DNA from: Anthoceros angustus
Taxonomy: Eukaryota > Streptophyta > Anthocerotopsida > Anthocerotales > Anthocerotaceae
Assembly: GCA_010909165.1 (NCBI GenBank)
Contig: MU008168.1
Coordinates: 1,116,001-1,180,000 of the forward strand
DNA: 64,000 nucleotides
Direction: 5' to 3'
Positions 13,016 through 23,409 of this stretch are shown here, piece after piece (position 1 is the stretch's first letter; each line of letters starts with the position of its first letter). A program made the position numbers and the translations under genes. The notes under the pieces are model-generated. The model did not search any database, had not been told where the DNA came from, and saw nothing but the letters and a program-made list of their open reading frames with translations.

Positions 13016-13364
13016 GAATAACATGTTCGCAAACACTGTCTCGGGTGGGATGTCCAAGGCTTTCATCGAGTCTTCAGAAGATACCTAAGTTGAGTTAGAG
13101 TTTATCATATAGACTATTACTATATGAGCAAAGAATAATTATATAATCATACATATTTAATCTGGAATTGAACAATATGACGAAGTTTGGTCATTACTTT
13201 AGTGATTATGCTAATGTACACATATTTTTTTTTCTATTAAAAAAAGTTTAGTTGTTAGTAATTTGCTACTGTACAAGCATATTTTTTTTCATTGGAAATT
13301 TTTTTACGTGCAATCTGCCTGTATACTTGTATATTTTCTTCTACGCATCAATAGAAAAGTAAAT

Positions 13365-13650
13365 TATGTTTTATTAAGGAAAAAGCAATGGGGAAAACCC
13401 TATCCAGCCGCCTTGTGAAGGATTGCCGTCGAGAGGGCCCTTTAGAGGGTAATGGAGACTCGCTGTTTGAAGTTAGGTGTGAAATAAGAAAGGGACAATC
13501 CTGCGCCATGCCCCGCATCCATAGCACTCGATGACACTTAATACCAGGCACCTTAACTTCTTGGTCTTCCTCTACACTCTCGTGGAGTTCATGGGGTCGT
13601 TCCATTCTTTCTGTATCAATTTTCGTATTGAATATTATTTTGCTTCTCAT
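13365..13650 (-). mobile_element. possible second retroelement 3' tail
   Basis: The sequence near 13370-13430 (ttttattaaggaaaaagca followed by a coding-like GC-rich segment) has the same arrangement as 12555-12600. It could be another 3' end of the same class of retroelement in minus orientation. The short open frame has no recognisable domain. Confidence 0.25.
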
Positions 13651-15683
13651 CGTTGCTCAATAGATCACACGCAGAATTGAAATGCATCCGGTAAACAATA
13701 CCTCCTTTCTTCCATTATGTTGATTGGAATGTAGGATTATATTATTTTGGTTGGCTGAGAACGTAGTTATCTCCAGGTTATGAAGGTCTATAATTGAATG
13801 CCCTGGTATGCAATCTATGCTGAGTGCCAATGGCTATTCCAGCTTACAAACTGAATGCGGATGCCCCACTAAAGTAGTCATGCGGGGGCTAACCCTCGGC
13901 ACCCTCTGGTTCCGGTATACATGCTCGTCATCAAGCTCATGTCATAGTTTTTTCCGATGCTCTTACTGGCCTGATCCTCCCATGCCCCTATAGCCCCTAC
14001 TGCAGACAACGACTTGAATCTGTGCCATTGTAGAATGCATTTTGAGTTTTATTTTAAATTTAACCTGGCAAGATGTATATTGTTTGTCGCTGTACTGTAT
14101 CACATTTTCTCTTTTATTGTCCCGCCTATACTAATATTCGAGTTCATTACACTCTTTTGTTTGAGTTTGTTGGTTTCTCCTTGCGCAGATTCTTCTCTTT
14201 TCATATTTCTAAGCTCTCTGCACTCTGTCTTTCTGAGCTTCTTGACCGTCGGCATGCTTTGTTGGACTCCGTATATGTTTCGCCTCTTTTTTCCTCTTTT
14301 TCCTCCTTTTTCTCATCTCAAATTGCTACTGTCTTTCTAGTTTAAATGTATGTATATGTACTCGGTTCTTTCTTTCTTTTACGCTGTACTATCTCTACTC
14401 CATGATGGTCCTTCCATCCTTAGCGCACATAAATAAAGTTGTTGTTGTTGCGTTTCCACTCGTTATCCCGGGTCCTCAGGTTCTAGCCTCGAGCAACAGT
14501 ATGCCTATGTGTGGATAGTATCGAATCGCCCATTGGCAGACGCCATAGGAATTTTTTTGTTTTCCTGTAATTTATTTTTTCTGTAAGGTTTAATAACCTC
14601 AGCTTTTCAACCCATAGAAGAAAAATCAGCACGCCTCAAAACAACAGGTATTGACACCCCTCTTGGATTTTCTTAGTACCAATCAAACAAGTGGGATCCC
14701 ATCCGAATATTGTCCTCCTAAAAGAACCGATATTGAATTCTTCTCGAATTTTCTCAATCAAACATGTGGGATTCCATCCCAATAATGTACTATTCTGGTA
14801 AAAGAATTGAGATTGAATTCATTTTCAATTGATAAACAAATGTGCGCAAGATGTGACACAAGGGCTATCTAGTGTTTGTTCGGTCTTGGCTGATGTTACA
14901 TCTCTCTCCCCCTTTTTGTTGTTTTAAGGATACTAGTTGTATCCTTTGGAGGGGCTATCTCGTGCTTTTTTTTTTTTAATGTTACACCTTAATTCTCCTT
15001 TTCTTGTTTCAAGGATGCTAGTTGAATCCTCGATGTTTTCATATCTAAGCCTTTTGTCCTTGATCTAGGCCAATTTGTATCTCCTATTATACAAAAGACC
15101 TTGTACGTTTCTCTAAACAAAACATGAGGATGATCCCCATCCTAGTAATGATGGATGGTGAGGTGTTTAATTGTGAAGTTCTTATTGTTGCCTGAGAGAA
15201 TACAATCTAAGGATCGCTCTTCACTGGTGGTTTGGCTACTTCAGCTGAATTGAACAATAGACACAAACTAGTGCAACACAGGTATGACCGTTGAGTTCTC
15301 AATGAACTAAAGGTGTATGAATTGCTATAAATTGTGCAAATTGATTGTAAACACCTTAAGACAAGCGGCTATGAACCAATGGTAATATTGATTTCATTTA
15401 ACCTTTTATCATTTCAAGTTAAAAAAAGAAAAAAAATAATAAATAAGTAAAAATAATTTAAATAAAATCAAAGGAAATAGTAAATTATAGAATAGACTTT
15501 ATATTTTCATCGTATTTTATGCAAATAATGTGAGTTTTTTCTAAGTACCTCAATAGACTCGTAGTTCGGGAGCTTAGTTCGGCTAGTTCCGACGGTTGCC
15601 GGCCAAGTCAGCATTGATTTGAGTTCGAGCTGGTGCCCAAACGCATTCTATCGTAGCAACCAATTCACTAACAATGTGCTGAC
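13651..15683. other. AT-rich repeat-type DNA without genes
   Basis: About 2 kb with low GC, pyrimidine-rich runs (14200-14340) and a gttgttgttg tract at 14446 following aataaa, which could be the end of another short retroelement. Open frames here are low-complexity and unsupported. Confidence 0.4.
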
Positions 15684-16385
15684 ATGACAAGTAATGATTG
15701 GCTGCTAATTGAGTTTCTCCTAGTTTGGGATCCAAACTCAAGAGGTACGGATTACCCATGGTTTGGACAAATTGAGATAAAAGAAAACGTATTACTCATC
15801 CTAGGCAAGGCTCCTATCTCCTGGTCCAATAAGAAAGGACCTACTATTGCCCTGCTAAGTATTGAGTCGGAGTACAAAATACTAACCTCAGTTGCTTATG
15901 ATATTGTACGGATTACCCATGGTTTGGACAAATTGAGATAAAAGAAAACGTATTACTCATCCTAGGCAAGGCTCCTATCTCCTGGTCCAATAAGAAAGGA
16001 CCTACTATTGCCCTGCTAAGTATTGAGTCGGAGTACAAAATACTAACCTCAGTTGCTTATGATATTGTCAAGTTGTACGTTAGCTTTAGATGAGCTCAAT
16101 CACCCGCAAAATAATCATAAATCATTATTTAGTGATAGCCATGGAGCTAAAGCCTTAGCTAAAAACCATATCTTTCATTCCAGAACTACTAAGCACATAG
16201 CAGTTGAGTATCATTATATAAACTGCGCTTAGAGAATAAGACTACAGACATTAAGACTACAGACATTAAATATATACAAACTCAAGAGAATCCAGCTGAT
16301 TTACCGACAAAATCTCTTGGTCGAGACTTGCACAATAAGCACATGAAAGTCTTAGGTGTACTAGATATAAAGTCTAAACCTCCTT
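15684..16385 (+). mobile_element. Ty1/copia RNase H remnant
   Basis: Translation shows pieces of the copia RNase H and end of pol: GKAPISWSNKKGPTIALLSI followed by ESEYKILTSVAYDI. Then comes SDSHGAKALAKNHIFHSRT, KHIAVEYHYI, TQENPADLPTKSLGRDLHNK and HMKVLGVLDI near 16370. Order and spacing match the carboxy end of copia polyproteins. The frame is interrupted by stops and by a 161-bp tandem duplication, so it is dead. No integrase, reverse transcriptase or obvious LTR is visible nearby. Confidence 0.8.
15745..16066. repeat. perfect 161-bp tandem duplication inside copia remnant
   Basis: Positions 15745-15905 and 15906-16066 are identical as read by eye. The duplicated segment includes the RNase H stretch, so it arose after or during decay of the element. 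A smaller direct repeat (acattaagactacag) follows at about 16248-16270. Confidence 0.92.
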
Positions 16386-17611
16386 AAGTTAGCACTTTTA
16401 CAGTAATAATTTATGGGCAGATTCAAGTTAATTTTATTATCCTATCCCCAAGCTTTATCTATGTAGTCTTTTTCTTCTTCTACTCAAGCTCTTGTTAAGC
16501 GGGGTTCGCGGGTCGTTCCGCGGGACTTGGCTTGACAAACAAAGCCTTCTTTTGACCTCGATTGCGCATTACCCATCGAGGAAGTGTCTCCTTTCAAGCC
16601 GCTTGGTAGGAGAGCGAAGCTGGTTCATGTTCTTAATTACAAGTACAATTGCTACCTATATAAGGAATCAGTGAGGATGCTGGATTCCGAAATCAGCGCT
16701 AGGAAGAAAAGAAGCCCTGGGGCCAGTGTTGGGCGCTACTATCCAATTATATGGTTTGATAATCTAGATTAAATCGAGCTATCCTACAAGATCTCGAGCG
16801 TAATGATATAGAGAGGTAAATTTTGTGATTGAGTTGGATACGCTGTCCGAGAAGTCACAATTCGCTACCCATAGTTCGTCAAGTCAATTCAATTTGAAAA
16901 TCCAACTGAACTGATGAAATCAAAACTAAACTAACTAGCTGTTGAACTGACTAGCTGGCAGGATGAAGTGAACTATTGAACTGACCTAGACAATCACTTC
17001 TAGATCATATCGTAAGAATGTTATAATCATATAAAATATCTATTTATATAATTAAATAATTTAAAGATAAAATAATCATTCTCATAAAACAGGTCAGATT
17101 ATAAAATATATTTAACTGTGAAACTTTATAATTAAACCTCGTTGCGCAGACAACAACATACCACGGGCACCCGGGCGGATCACCAACCCTCCAGAGGGAG
17201 ATCAGTAGCGAGATCCGGAACCGTCCGAGTTGTTTCCCGACGTTCCCGCTGGGTCGGTCTTTCAAATTTGTCGTATCTGTCGAAAAGGGCTGTGGCGTAC
17301 CCATTAAATACATAACGCGTGCCCTAGCCTGATAAACAAATGAAATGAAGGGTCGATTGTTGAACGTGTGGAATGCAGACTACCACGGTCCATGGAAGGC
17401 TGTCAATAGCTGACGGTGAAGCAGAGGCGATGGTTGTTCCAACAGCTGAAGTGCAGGTACCAATCTCTATCGAGCAGGAAAGCCCACTTGCAATTTGCAG
17501 TGCGGTTCACAGCTTGCGACGTGTGCTGTGCAGGAGACGCCCCTGCTTCTACCAGTACAGGTTGTCAGAAGTTAAGCACATGACAGTTCCAATCCACGCA
17601 ATTGCCGTGGC
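16386..17611. other. intergenic, no gene seen
   Basis: About 1.2 kb of mixed composition. A GC-richer part at 17120-17330 has a minus-strand open frame without recognisable features. The final few hundred bases should hold the promoter of the TAR gene. Confidence 0.35.
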
Positions 17612-20049
17612 ATGCCCGGTGAATTCACGACTAGTTGTGTACATGCTTGCGGGAAGATGAAGAAGCAGGCGAGATCTGACTCCGCCGAGTCGGTCTCCAA
17701 TTCGCTGCCGCATTTGCATCAAGTGCTGGTAGACAACCTTGACAAGGAGGGGCTCACAGCCGACCATGGTCGTGAGAGTCCTCGGGGTGACACTTCCCCA
17801 CAGGCAGGAGGCAACAATTGCATGGCACTCGCGCTCACCCTTTCGGTGGTCATCAACGTGCTGTTCGTCATCCTGTGCGTGTCGAGTCCCTCCGGCTTGA
17901 CAAGGCACAAACCAGCCGAGGTTAACGGGAAGCAGTTGATGCAGTGGAGCCGGCGTGCTGCACTGGAGGCAGAAGCGGCTTCAGCTTTCAAGTGTTCCGA
18001 CCATGGCCAGCTGTTTGTGGACAGCCTGATGGAGGCAAGGGAGACTAACGGCACGCCCGTTTGCGAGTGCAACGATTGCTTCACCGGCCATAATTGCTCT
18101 GAAGCCGTCCCGGACTGCCGAGCTGATTCTTCCAGGTACCAATTTTCGCTCAAGCCACATCTGTCGCAGATCTGGATCCGTTTGCGGATTGTGCATGCGC
18201 TAAGCCTTCACGGTTTGGTTTGCTAGAGCCAAAGAGGACGGGAGTAGTGTGTGGATTCTGCTCCACTGCTTGTTGTTTTACAATCAAGATTCTGCTAACA
18301 AGTGTTCTGAAATTTGCAGCGGAGATCCTCTCATGTTTGAGGCATTCTGGAAGCGGAATGCGGAAGCAAGTGCAGTGGTGATACCTGGTTGGTACAGTAT
18401 GAGCTACAAGGTGGCCAGAAGTGGCAGACGGGAGTCAGGCTCTGCACTGGGGACGTTGGAGCGGCAGATCCGGGCGGTGCATGAGCTTGTAGGGAATGCA
18501 GTGACCGAGGGCAGGCACATTGTGTTGGGGACGGGGTCAGCTCAGCTCGTCGCTGCCGCCATCAACAGCATCTCCCAGCTTCAGCCTGGTGCAGCTGTCT
18601 GTGAAGAGCCTACCAAAGTTGTGGCGCCTGCTCCTTACTGCAATGTATGTCTCAAGAATATTCCACCAGCTGGTACCAAGATATTTTGCGGCCCAGATCT
18701 GACGCTCCTTGGCTTTGGTTTTGGCGCAGTCGTATGCTTCCCAGACACAGCTATTTCGTTCCACATGCCTAGAGTGGGCAGGTGATGCTCGGCAATACGA
18801 TCATGGCGATGAAGTGCAGAAGGGGCAGGCTACTGCTGGCCACACCAGGCGTTTTTTGGAGATTGTGGCCTCTCCCAACAACCCTGACGGCAAACCCCAG
18901 GAGGCTGTGTTGGGCGGCAATGGCACCAGTACCGTGTACGACCTAGCCTACTACTGGCCTCACTTCACCCCCATCACGGGCCCTGCAGATCACAACATCA
19001 TGCTCTTCTCGCTCTCCAAGCTCACAGGCCATGCCGGCAGCCGCATCGGGTGAGTATCATTGTTCATTCCTGATGAAAAAAGCAGTCTTTCAATCCGCTT
19101 GCTGTCGCTTGGGGCTTAGTTTTCAATCCTGTGCAATGCACATTCCGAGATTTCCAATGGCGTGGTACATACATGTGTAATCCTACTGACAGTGATGACC
19201 ATGGACGCTGCAGGTGGGCTCTTGTCAAGGACAGAGAAGTGGCGGAGAAGATGATGGAGTATGTGTGGAGTAGCACAATGGGGGTGTCACATGAGTCTCA
19301 GCTCAGGGCTACGCAGCTCCTCAAGACAGTGATGTCAGGATACACCGGGACGAGGACCTCGCATGCCGTCCACTGGGAGTCATCACCATCAGCTTGTGAA
19401 GAGAGGCATGCCAGTCCTGCTGGCGCTGCTGCAGCGTTTTGCCACAGCCAACGCCTGTTTCACTACGCCCATGCACTTCTAAGCGACCGCTGGGACAGGC
19501 TGCGAGATGTGCTGTTCGCCTCGTCTCGCTTCAAGCTGCAGAAGCTGGAATCCCAGAATTGCACCTTCTTCGGCCAAGTGTCGTCACCATCACCTGGTAG
19601 GCCCCGCCTGTGCATTGCTTGCCATCATTTTCGTGAAATGCATCGCTTGCAATCATGATCCCCAGCACCTCGTTCTGTTCTTGTCGTCCGCGCGCGTCTC
19701 GTGTGACCGTAACGATGAATCTTTCGGTTTCTAGAACTTTCAAGAAACACTTTTCTAAAAGTTAGTTCCACGACTGACTGACGACCTGACAAATTGTGAT
19801 TGCGCAGCATTCGCGTGGATCCAATGCACGAGAGAGTCGGAGCGGGATTGTGCAGCAGTGCTGCGAGGGGCAGGCATTGTAGGAGAGAGCGGGAGCATTT
19901 TCGGAGCGGATGCAAGTTTTGTGCGGCTGAGTTTGATGAACCGGGAGCAGGTGTTGGAGAATGTGGTGACGCGTTTGAGACATCTTGCGGATCCGGATGC
20001 GGTGGTTACAACGAGAAGCAGCGGCAGCGAACAGGCAAGTTCCTGGTAG
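17612..20049 (+). CDS. tryptophan aminotransferase-related / alliinase-family enzyme
   Basis: Five exons: 17612-18135, 18320-18644, 18745-19049, 19214-19596, 19808-20049. All are in phase, giving 592 aa (577 if the second ATG at 17657 is used). A single hydrophobic segment, CMALALTLSVVINVLFVILC, lies near residues 70-90 and suggests a membrane-anchored protein like TAR2. It is followed by the alliinase EGF-like domain with regularly spaced Cys (HGQLFVDSLMEARETNG, CECNDCFTGHNC). The PLP fold then shows GDPLMFEAFW, AVTEGRHIVLGTGSAQLV, ASPNNPDGKPQEAVLGG, and the cofactor Lys in LFSLSKLTGHAGSRIGWALV. The family includes TAA1/TAR enzymes, which convert tryptophan to indole-3-pyruvate for auxin, and alliinase C-S lyases; the substrate cannot be decided here. 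It is convergent with AMT2. Confidence 0.88.
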
Positions 20050-20249
20050 CTGGCAAAGCGTAACTGTAGCTCAAGAATAGGTAGTTTATGTGCGTACATG
20101 AATGTTGCAAACAAATTCGTGTATGTATGTAAATCGTCCAGTCCGCTCATTACATTGCAGTACTAGCTAGACCTAGGAGTAGGAGTAGATAGCAGTAGGG
20201 TAAGAGAGGCGATGTTGTAAAATATGTAGAGTCTGATTTTGAGGAGTTA

Positions 20250-21737
20250 TCACGTGGACTCATCGGGAATGCTCTTCAAGTTGTCGCCTGTAGGAATGAG
20301 CTCCTGCGAGCGGTCGTGGCGAGAGTAATCTTCCCGCTCGCCGTCGCCCCATAGCGCGTACGCCTCCTCGCCGTGCACAGCGTCGTCCCCGGTGATGAGC
20401 ATGTCCTGGTCCATGCGCAGGGGCGTGATGCTTCGGACGAGGAGCAGGACGAGCGAGGTGACCACCACGTTCCAGCCAATGATGAAGGCAGCGCCCCCGA
20501 GCTGGAGCACGAGCTGGAAGGGGCTGCCGTAGAAGGCGCCCTTGGTGTTGGTGACGACGCAGAAGAGGGAGGAGAGGTAGGGCTCGGCGAAGAAGCCGGT
20601 AAGGATGCCGCCGAGGGTGCCTGCCACGGCGTGGGTGTGGAATACGCCCATGGTGTCGTCCACATGCTGTAGCCAGGCGGAGCGCTTGTGCACCACCATC
20701 ATGGTGAACCAGGGGATGCTGCCGCTGGCGATGCCCATAAAGATGGCGGCGAAGGCTTGGACGACGCCGGCGCCGGGGGTGATGCACACCAGCCCCGTGA
20801 TCATGCCCTGCACGGCGCCGATCACCGACGGCTTCCCGAAGAACACCACGTCCAGCAGGCACCACACCAGGAGGCTGGTGGCGGCGCAGATGTTGGTGTT
20901 GAGCACGGCCATGCTGGCGTCGCGGTTGGCGGCGTAGGGGTCCCCGCCGTTGAAGCCTGCCCAGCCCAGCCAGAGCAGGCCCGCACCGGCCAGCATGAGC
21001 AGCAGGTTGTTGGGCGGGAAGCGCTCGCGGTCCTGGGTGAGGCGCGGGCCGACCCAGTAGGCGGCGGTGAAGCCGGCCACGCCAGAGGAGAGGTGGATGA
21101 CGTAGCCGCCGGAGTAGTCGATGACGCCCCAGTGGTAAAGGAAGCCGCCGCCCCACAGGCTGAAGGCGCCAACGGTGTAGGAGAAGGTGAGCCATAGGGG
21201 CACGAACAGGATCCAGGCCTTGGTGGACATGCGGCCCAGCAGCGAGCCGGCGATGAGGATCAGGGTGATGGCCGCGAACACGAACTGGAAGTACACCATA
21301 GTGGCTGCCGGGTAGAAGGGCATGGTGACGGGCGTCTCGATGCTGCCCTTGGGGTGGTTGGCGTCGCCGTGCGTGTAATAGTGCTGGGTGCTGGGCAGGA
21401 TGGACTGCGCCGCCAGGAATTTGTAATCCAGCGAGAAGCCCGCCTTCCCCCAGAAGGGCAGCAGCCTCTCCCCGAAGCTCATCTGGTACGCAAACAGCAC
21501 CCAGCACAGCAGCACCGCCGCGTACGCATACAGCGCCATGAAGGCGGAGTTCACCGCCCACTTCTTCTTCACTATGCTGCCGTACAGGATCACCAGCCCC
21601 GGCACCGACTGCATCCCCACCAGCGTCCCCGCCGTCAGCTGCCATGCGTTGTCGCCCTTGTTTAGCCAGTCTGGCACCGACGAAGTGGCCGACCCGTTTA
21701 TGTACGCCAGCGGCACCATCGGCGGCGGTATCGCCAT
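20250..21737 (-). CDS. ammonium transporter, AMT2 subfamily
   Basis: Intronless, 495 aa, with the 11 membrane segments of the AMT/MEP/Rh fold. The start is [20 protein letters not shown], where AMT1 types have a different longer lead. Pore histidines are recognisable in [20 protein letters not shown] and [18 protein letters not shown]. The AMT signature appears as [20 protein letters not shown]. The cytosolic tail has [18 protein letters not shown], which resembles the regulatory tail of AMT2/MEP. AMT2 proteins import ammonium (as NH3 with or without a proton) across the plasma membrane. GC content is high. The start at 21737 is fixed by the conserved amino end, and this end is also present in a duplicated fragment upstream. 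Confidence 0.95.
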   Translation of the reverse strand: MAIPPPMVPLAYINGSATSSVPDWLNKGDNAWQLTAGTLVGMQSVPGLVILYGSIVKKKWAVNSAFMALYAYAAVLLCWVLFAYQMSFGERLLPFWGKAGFSLDYKFLAAQSILPSTQHYYTHGDANHPKGSIETPVTMPFYPAATMVYFQFVFAAITLILIAGSLLGRMSTKAWILFVPLWLTFSYTVGAFSLWGGGFLYHWGVIDYSGGYVIHLSSGVAGFTAAYWVGPRLTQDRERFPPNNLLLMLAGAGLLWLGWAGFNGGDPYAANRDASMAVLNTNICAATSLLVWCLLDVVFFGKPSVIGAVQGMITGLVCITPGAGVVQAFAAIFMGIASGSIPWFTMMVVHKRSAWLQHVDDTMGVFHTHAVAGTLGGILTGFFAEPYLSSLFCVVTNTKGAFYGSPFQLVLQLGGAAFIIGWNVVVTSLVLLLVRSITPLRMDQDMLITGDDAVHGEEAYALWGDGEREDYSRHDRSQELIPTGDNLKSIPDEST

Positions 21738-22108
21738 CTTGTCCTGGTCCTGCAGAGGCTACTCGGCCTGGACTTGACTTGGTATGTGTAGAACTTTGTC
21801 TACTTCTTCAAATCCCCAACCACCTCAGGCTGCTGCAAGAAACAATCTAGTTGCTGCTTTCTGCAATCACAGCCGGAGCTCACAATCCGATTCGGAGCCC
21901 AGTGCCGCTGCAGCAGCCGCAGATCGCGAATTCAACTGATTGATATCACGCCTGCTCGCGATGCATTCATCAAGGTCCCAGAGGCAGCACCACGCTCCAA
22001 TCAGGCTGCAATGCCTTGCAAATGAGAAGACATTGCGCCAGCCTCTGGTGCCCAGGCCCAAGATTGCAACTTCCGCGCCACACTTCTAAACTGGCTGCTG
22101 CCTTCCCC

Positions 22109-22116
22109 TATAAAAG
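22109..22116 (+). promoter_or_regulatory. TATA box on plus strand, copy 1
   Basis: tataaaag within a good context (cccctataaaaggg) pointing rightwards, away from AMT2. It would place a start near 22140 and give transcripts antisense to the truncated AMT2 copy. Promoter activity is inferred from sequence only. Confidence 0.4.
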
Positions 22117-22146
22117 GGAGCCTCTGCATTCTCCAGGAGAGGGATC

Positions 22147-22401
22147 CTAGGCGCAAAACAGCACCCAGCACAGCAGCACCGCCGCGTACGCATACAGCGC
22201 CATGAAGGCGGAGTTCACCGCCCACTTCTTCTTCACTATGCTGCCGTACAGGATCACCAGCCCCGGCACCGACTGCATCCCCACCAGCGTCCCCGCCGTC
22301 AGCTGCCATGCGTTGTCGCCCTTGTTTAGCCAGTCTGGCACCGACGAAGTGGCCGACCCGTTTATGTACGCCAGCGGCACCATCGGCGGCGGTATCGCCA
22401 T
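22147..22401 (-). pseudogene. truncated AMT2 5' fragment
   Basis: The second duplication unit contains an intact AMT2 start and 81 codons identical to the functional gene. It then crosses the duplication junction and ends after a few foreign residues (84 aa in total). It has the same upstream sequence as the true gene, so it may be transcribed, but it holds only about the first two membrane segments and cannot form a transporter. Confidence 0.9.
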
Positions 22402-22774
22402 CTTGTCCTGGTCCTGCAGAGGCTACTCGGCCTGGACTTGACTTGGTATGTGTGTAGAACTTTGTCTACTTCTTCAAATCCCCAACCACCTCAGGCTGCT
22501 GCAAGAAACAATCTAGTTGCTGCTTTCTGCAATCACAGCCGGAGCTCACAATCCGATTCGGAGCCCAGTGCCGCTGCAGCAGCCGCAGATCGCGAATTCA
22601 ACTGATTGATATCACGCCTGCTCGCGATGCATTCATCAAGGTCCCAGAGGCAGCACCACGCTCCAATCAGGCTGCAATGCCTTGCAAATGAGAAGACATT
22701 GCGCCAGCCTCTGGTGCCCAGGCCCAAGATTGCAACTTCCGCGCCACACTTCTAAACTGGCTGCTGCCTTCCCC

Positions 22775-22782
22775 TATAAAAG
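22775..22782 (+). promoter_or_regulatory. TATA box on plus strand, copy 2
   Basis: Same tataaaag element in the outer duplication copy, 666 bp from the first. No convincing plus-strand gene follows before phytoene synthase begins on the other strand, so it may be unused or drive a noncoding transcript. Confidence 0.35.
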
Positions 22783-22823
22783 GGAGCCTCTGCATTCTCC
22801 AGGAGAGGGATCCTAGGCGCAAA

Positions 22824-23409
22824 ACAGCAACAAGCCCCTCGGTTAACTGGGCCGTTTAACTCCAGCTTCAGCCGCCTCCCAGTCCCGGGCGGAGACTCCC
22901 AGCACAGACAGTGTTCATCCAACAGCCACGGCCACCTCAGATCCACGCAAGATTCAACAAGATACATTCCACACTTTGCACCGATTGCCCATGGGAATCT
23001 CAGCCGGGGAGCCGGGCTGGGCGCCGGCAGTCTCTTCTTCGTAGTACTATTCAGCAATTGTGTCGTGAAAACACCTGTATCACACATTGTGTTCCTCCTC
23101 ACCTCAACAGGGGGGACTTTTTTCATCGCTCTCACATAAAAGTGTGAGATGAATTGGGAACATTCCCATGCTACATCATTTCCTACAAATGTAGTCATAA
23201 ATGGGGACCACTAACTGTGTAGTAATTACATATTGGTGGCCAAGTCCTCGTCGGTGACTTGGATCTCCCGGAGTGTTACATACATTTTTTGGACTGTCAG
23301 CTAGCGCAATTGCAAGCTGTGGCTGCGGTTTGTCAGCTTGCAAAAGCCAAGAAAGGAGAGAAGAGATGAAGGGTTCGGCGAGGAATGAGTCTACCCTATC
23401 ATAATTGTG
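22824..23409. other. intergenic, no gene seen
   Basis: Lies between the AMT2 duplication and the phytoene synthase stop codon. It contains no coding signal on either strand that I trust and includes the phytoene synthase 3' UTR. Confidence 0.4.

Larger units (their letters stand above)
21494..22823. repeat. tandem duplication of AMT2 promoter plus 5' coding end
   Basis: Units 21494-22157 and 22158-22823 are head-to-tail copies of 664 and 666 bp. The only difference I noticed is tgtg versus tgtgtg near 21785/22450. Each unit holds about 81 codons of AMT2, its 5' UTR and about 400 bp of promoter. Junctions share the microhomology aaacagca. Near-identity suggests a very recent event. Confidence 0.93.

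Noticed and set aside
14014-14345. Hydrophobic 108-codon frame
   Set aside because: A pyrimidine-rich low-complexity tract gives Phe/Leu/Ser runs in overlapping frames; not a membrane protein.
20260-21645. Long minus-strand frame of 461 codons overlapping AMT2
   Set aside because: It is a GC-driven shadow of the ammonium transporter in another frame, rich in His, Arg and Gly and without any domain.
22911-23147. Plus-strand gene downstream of the TATA box copy 2
   Set aside because: The 78-codon frame has no recognisable features and no splice signals; kept only as a possible noncoding transcript.
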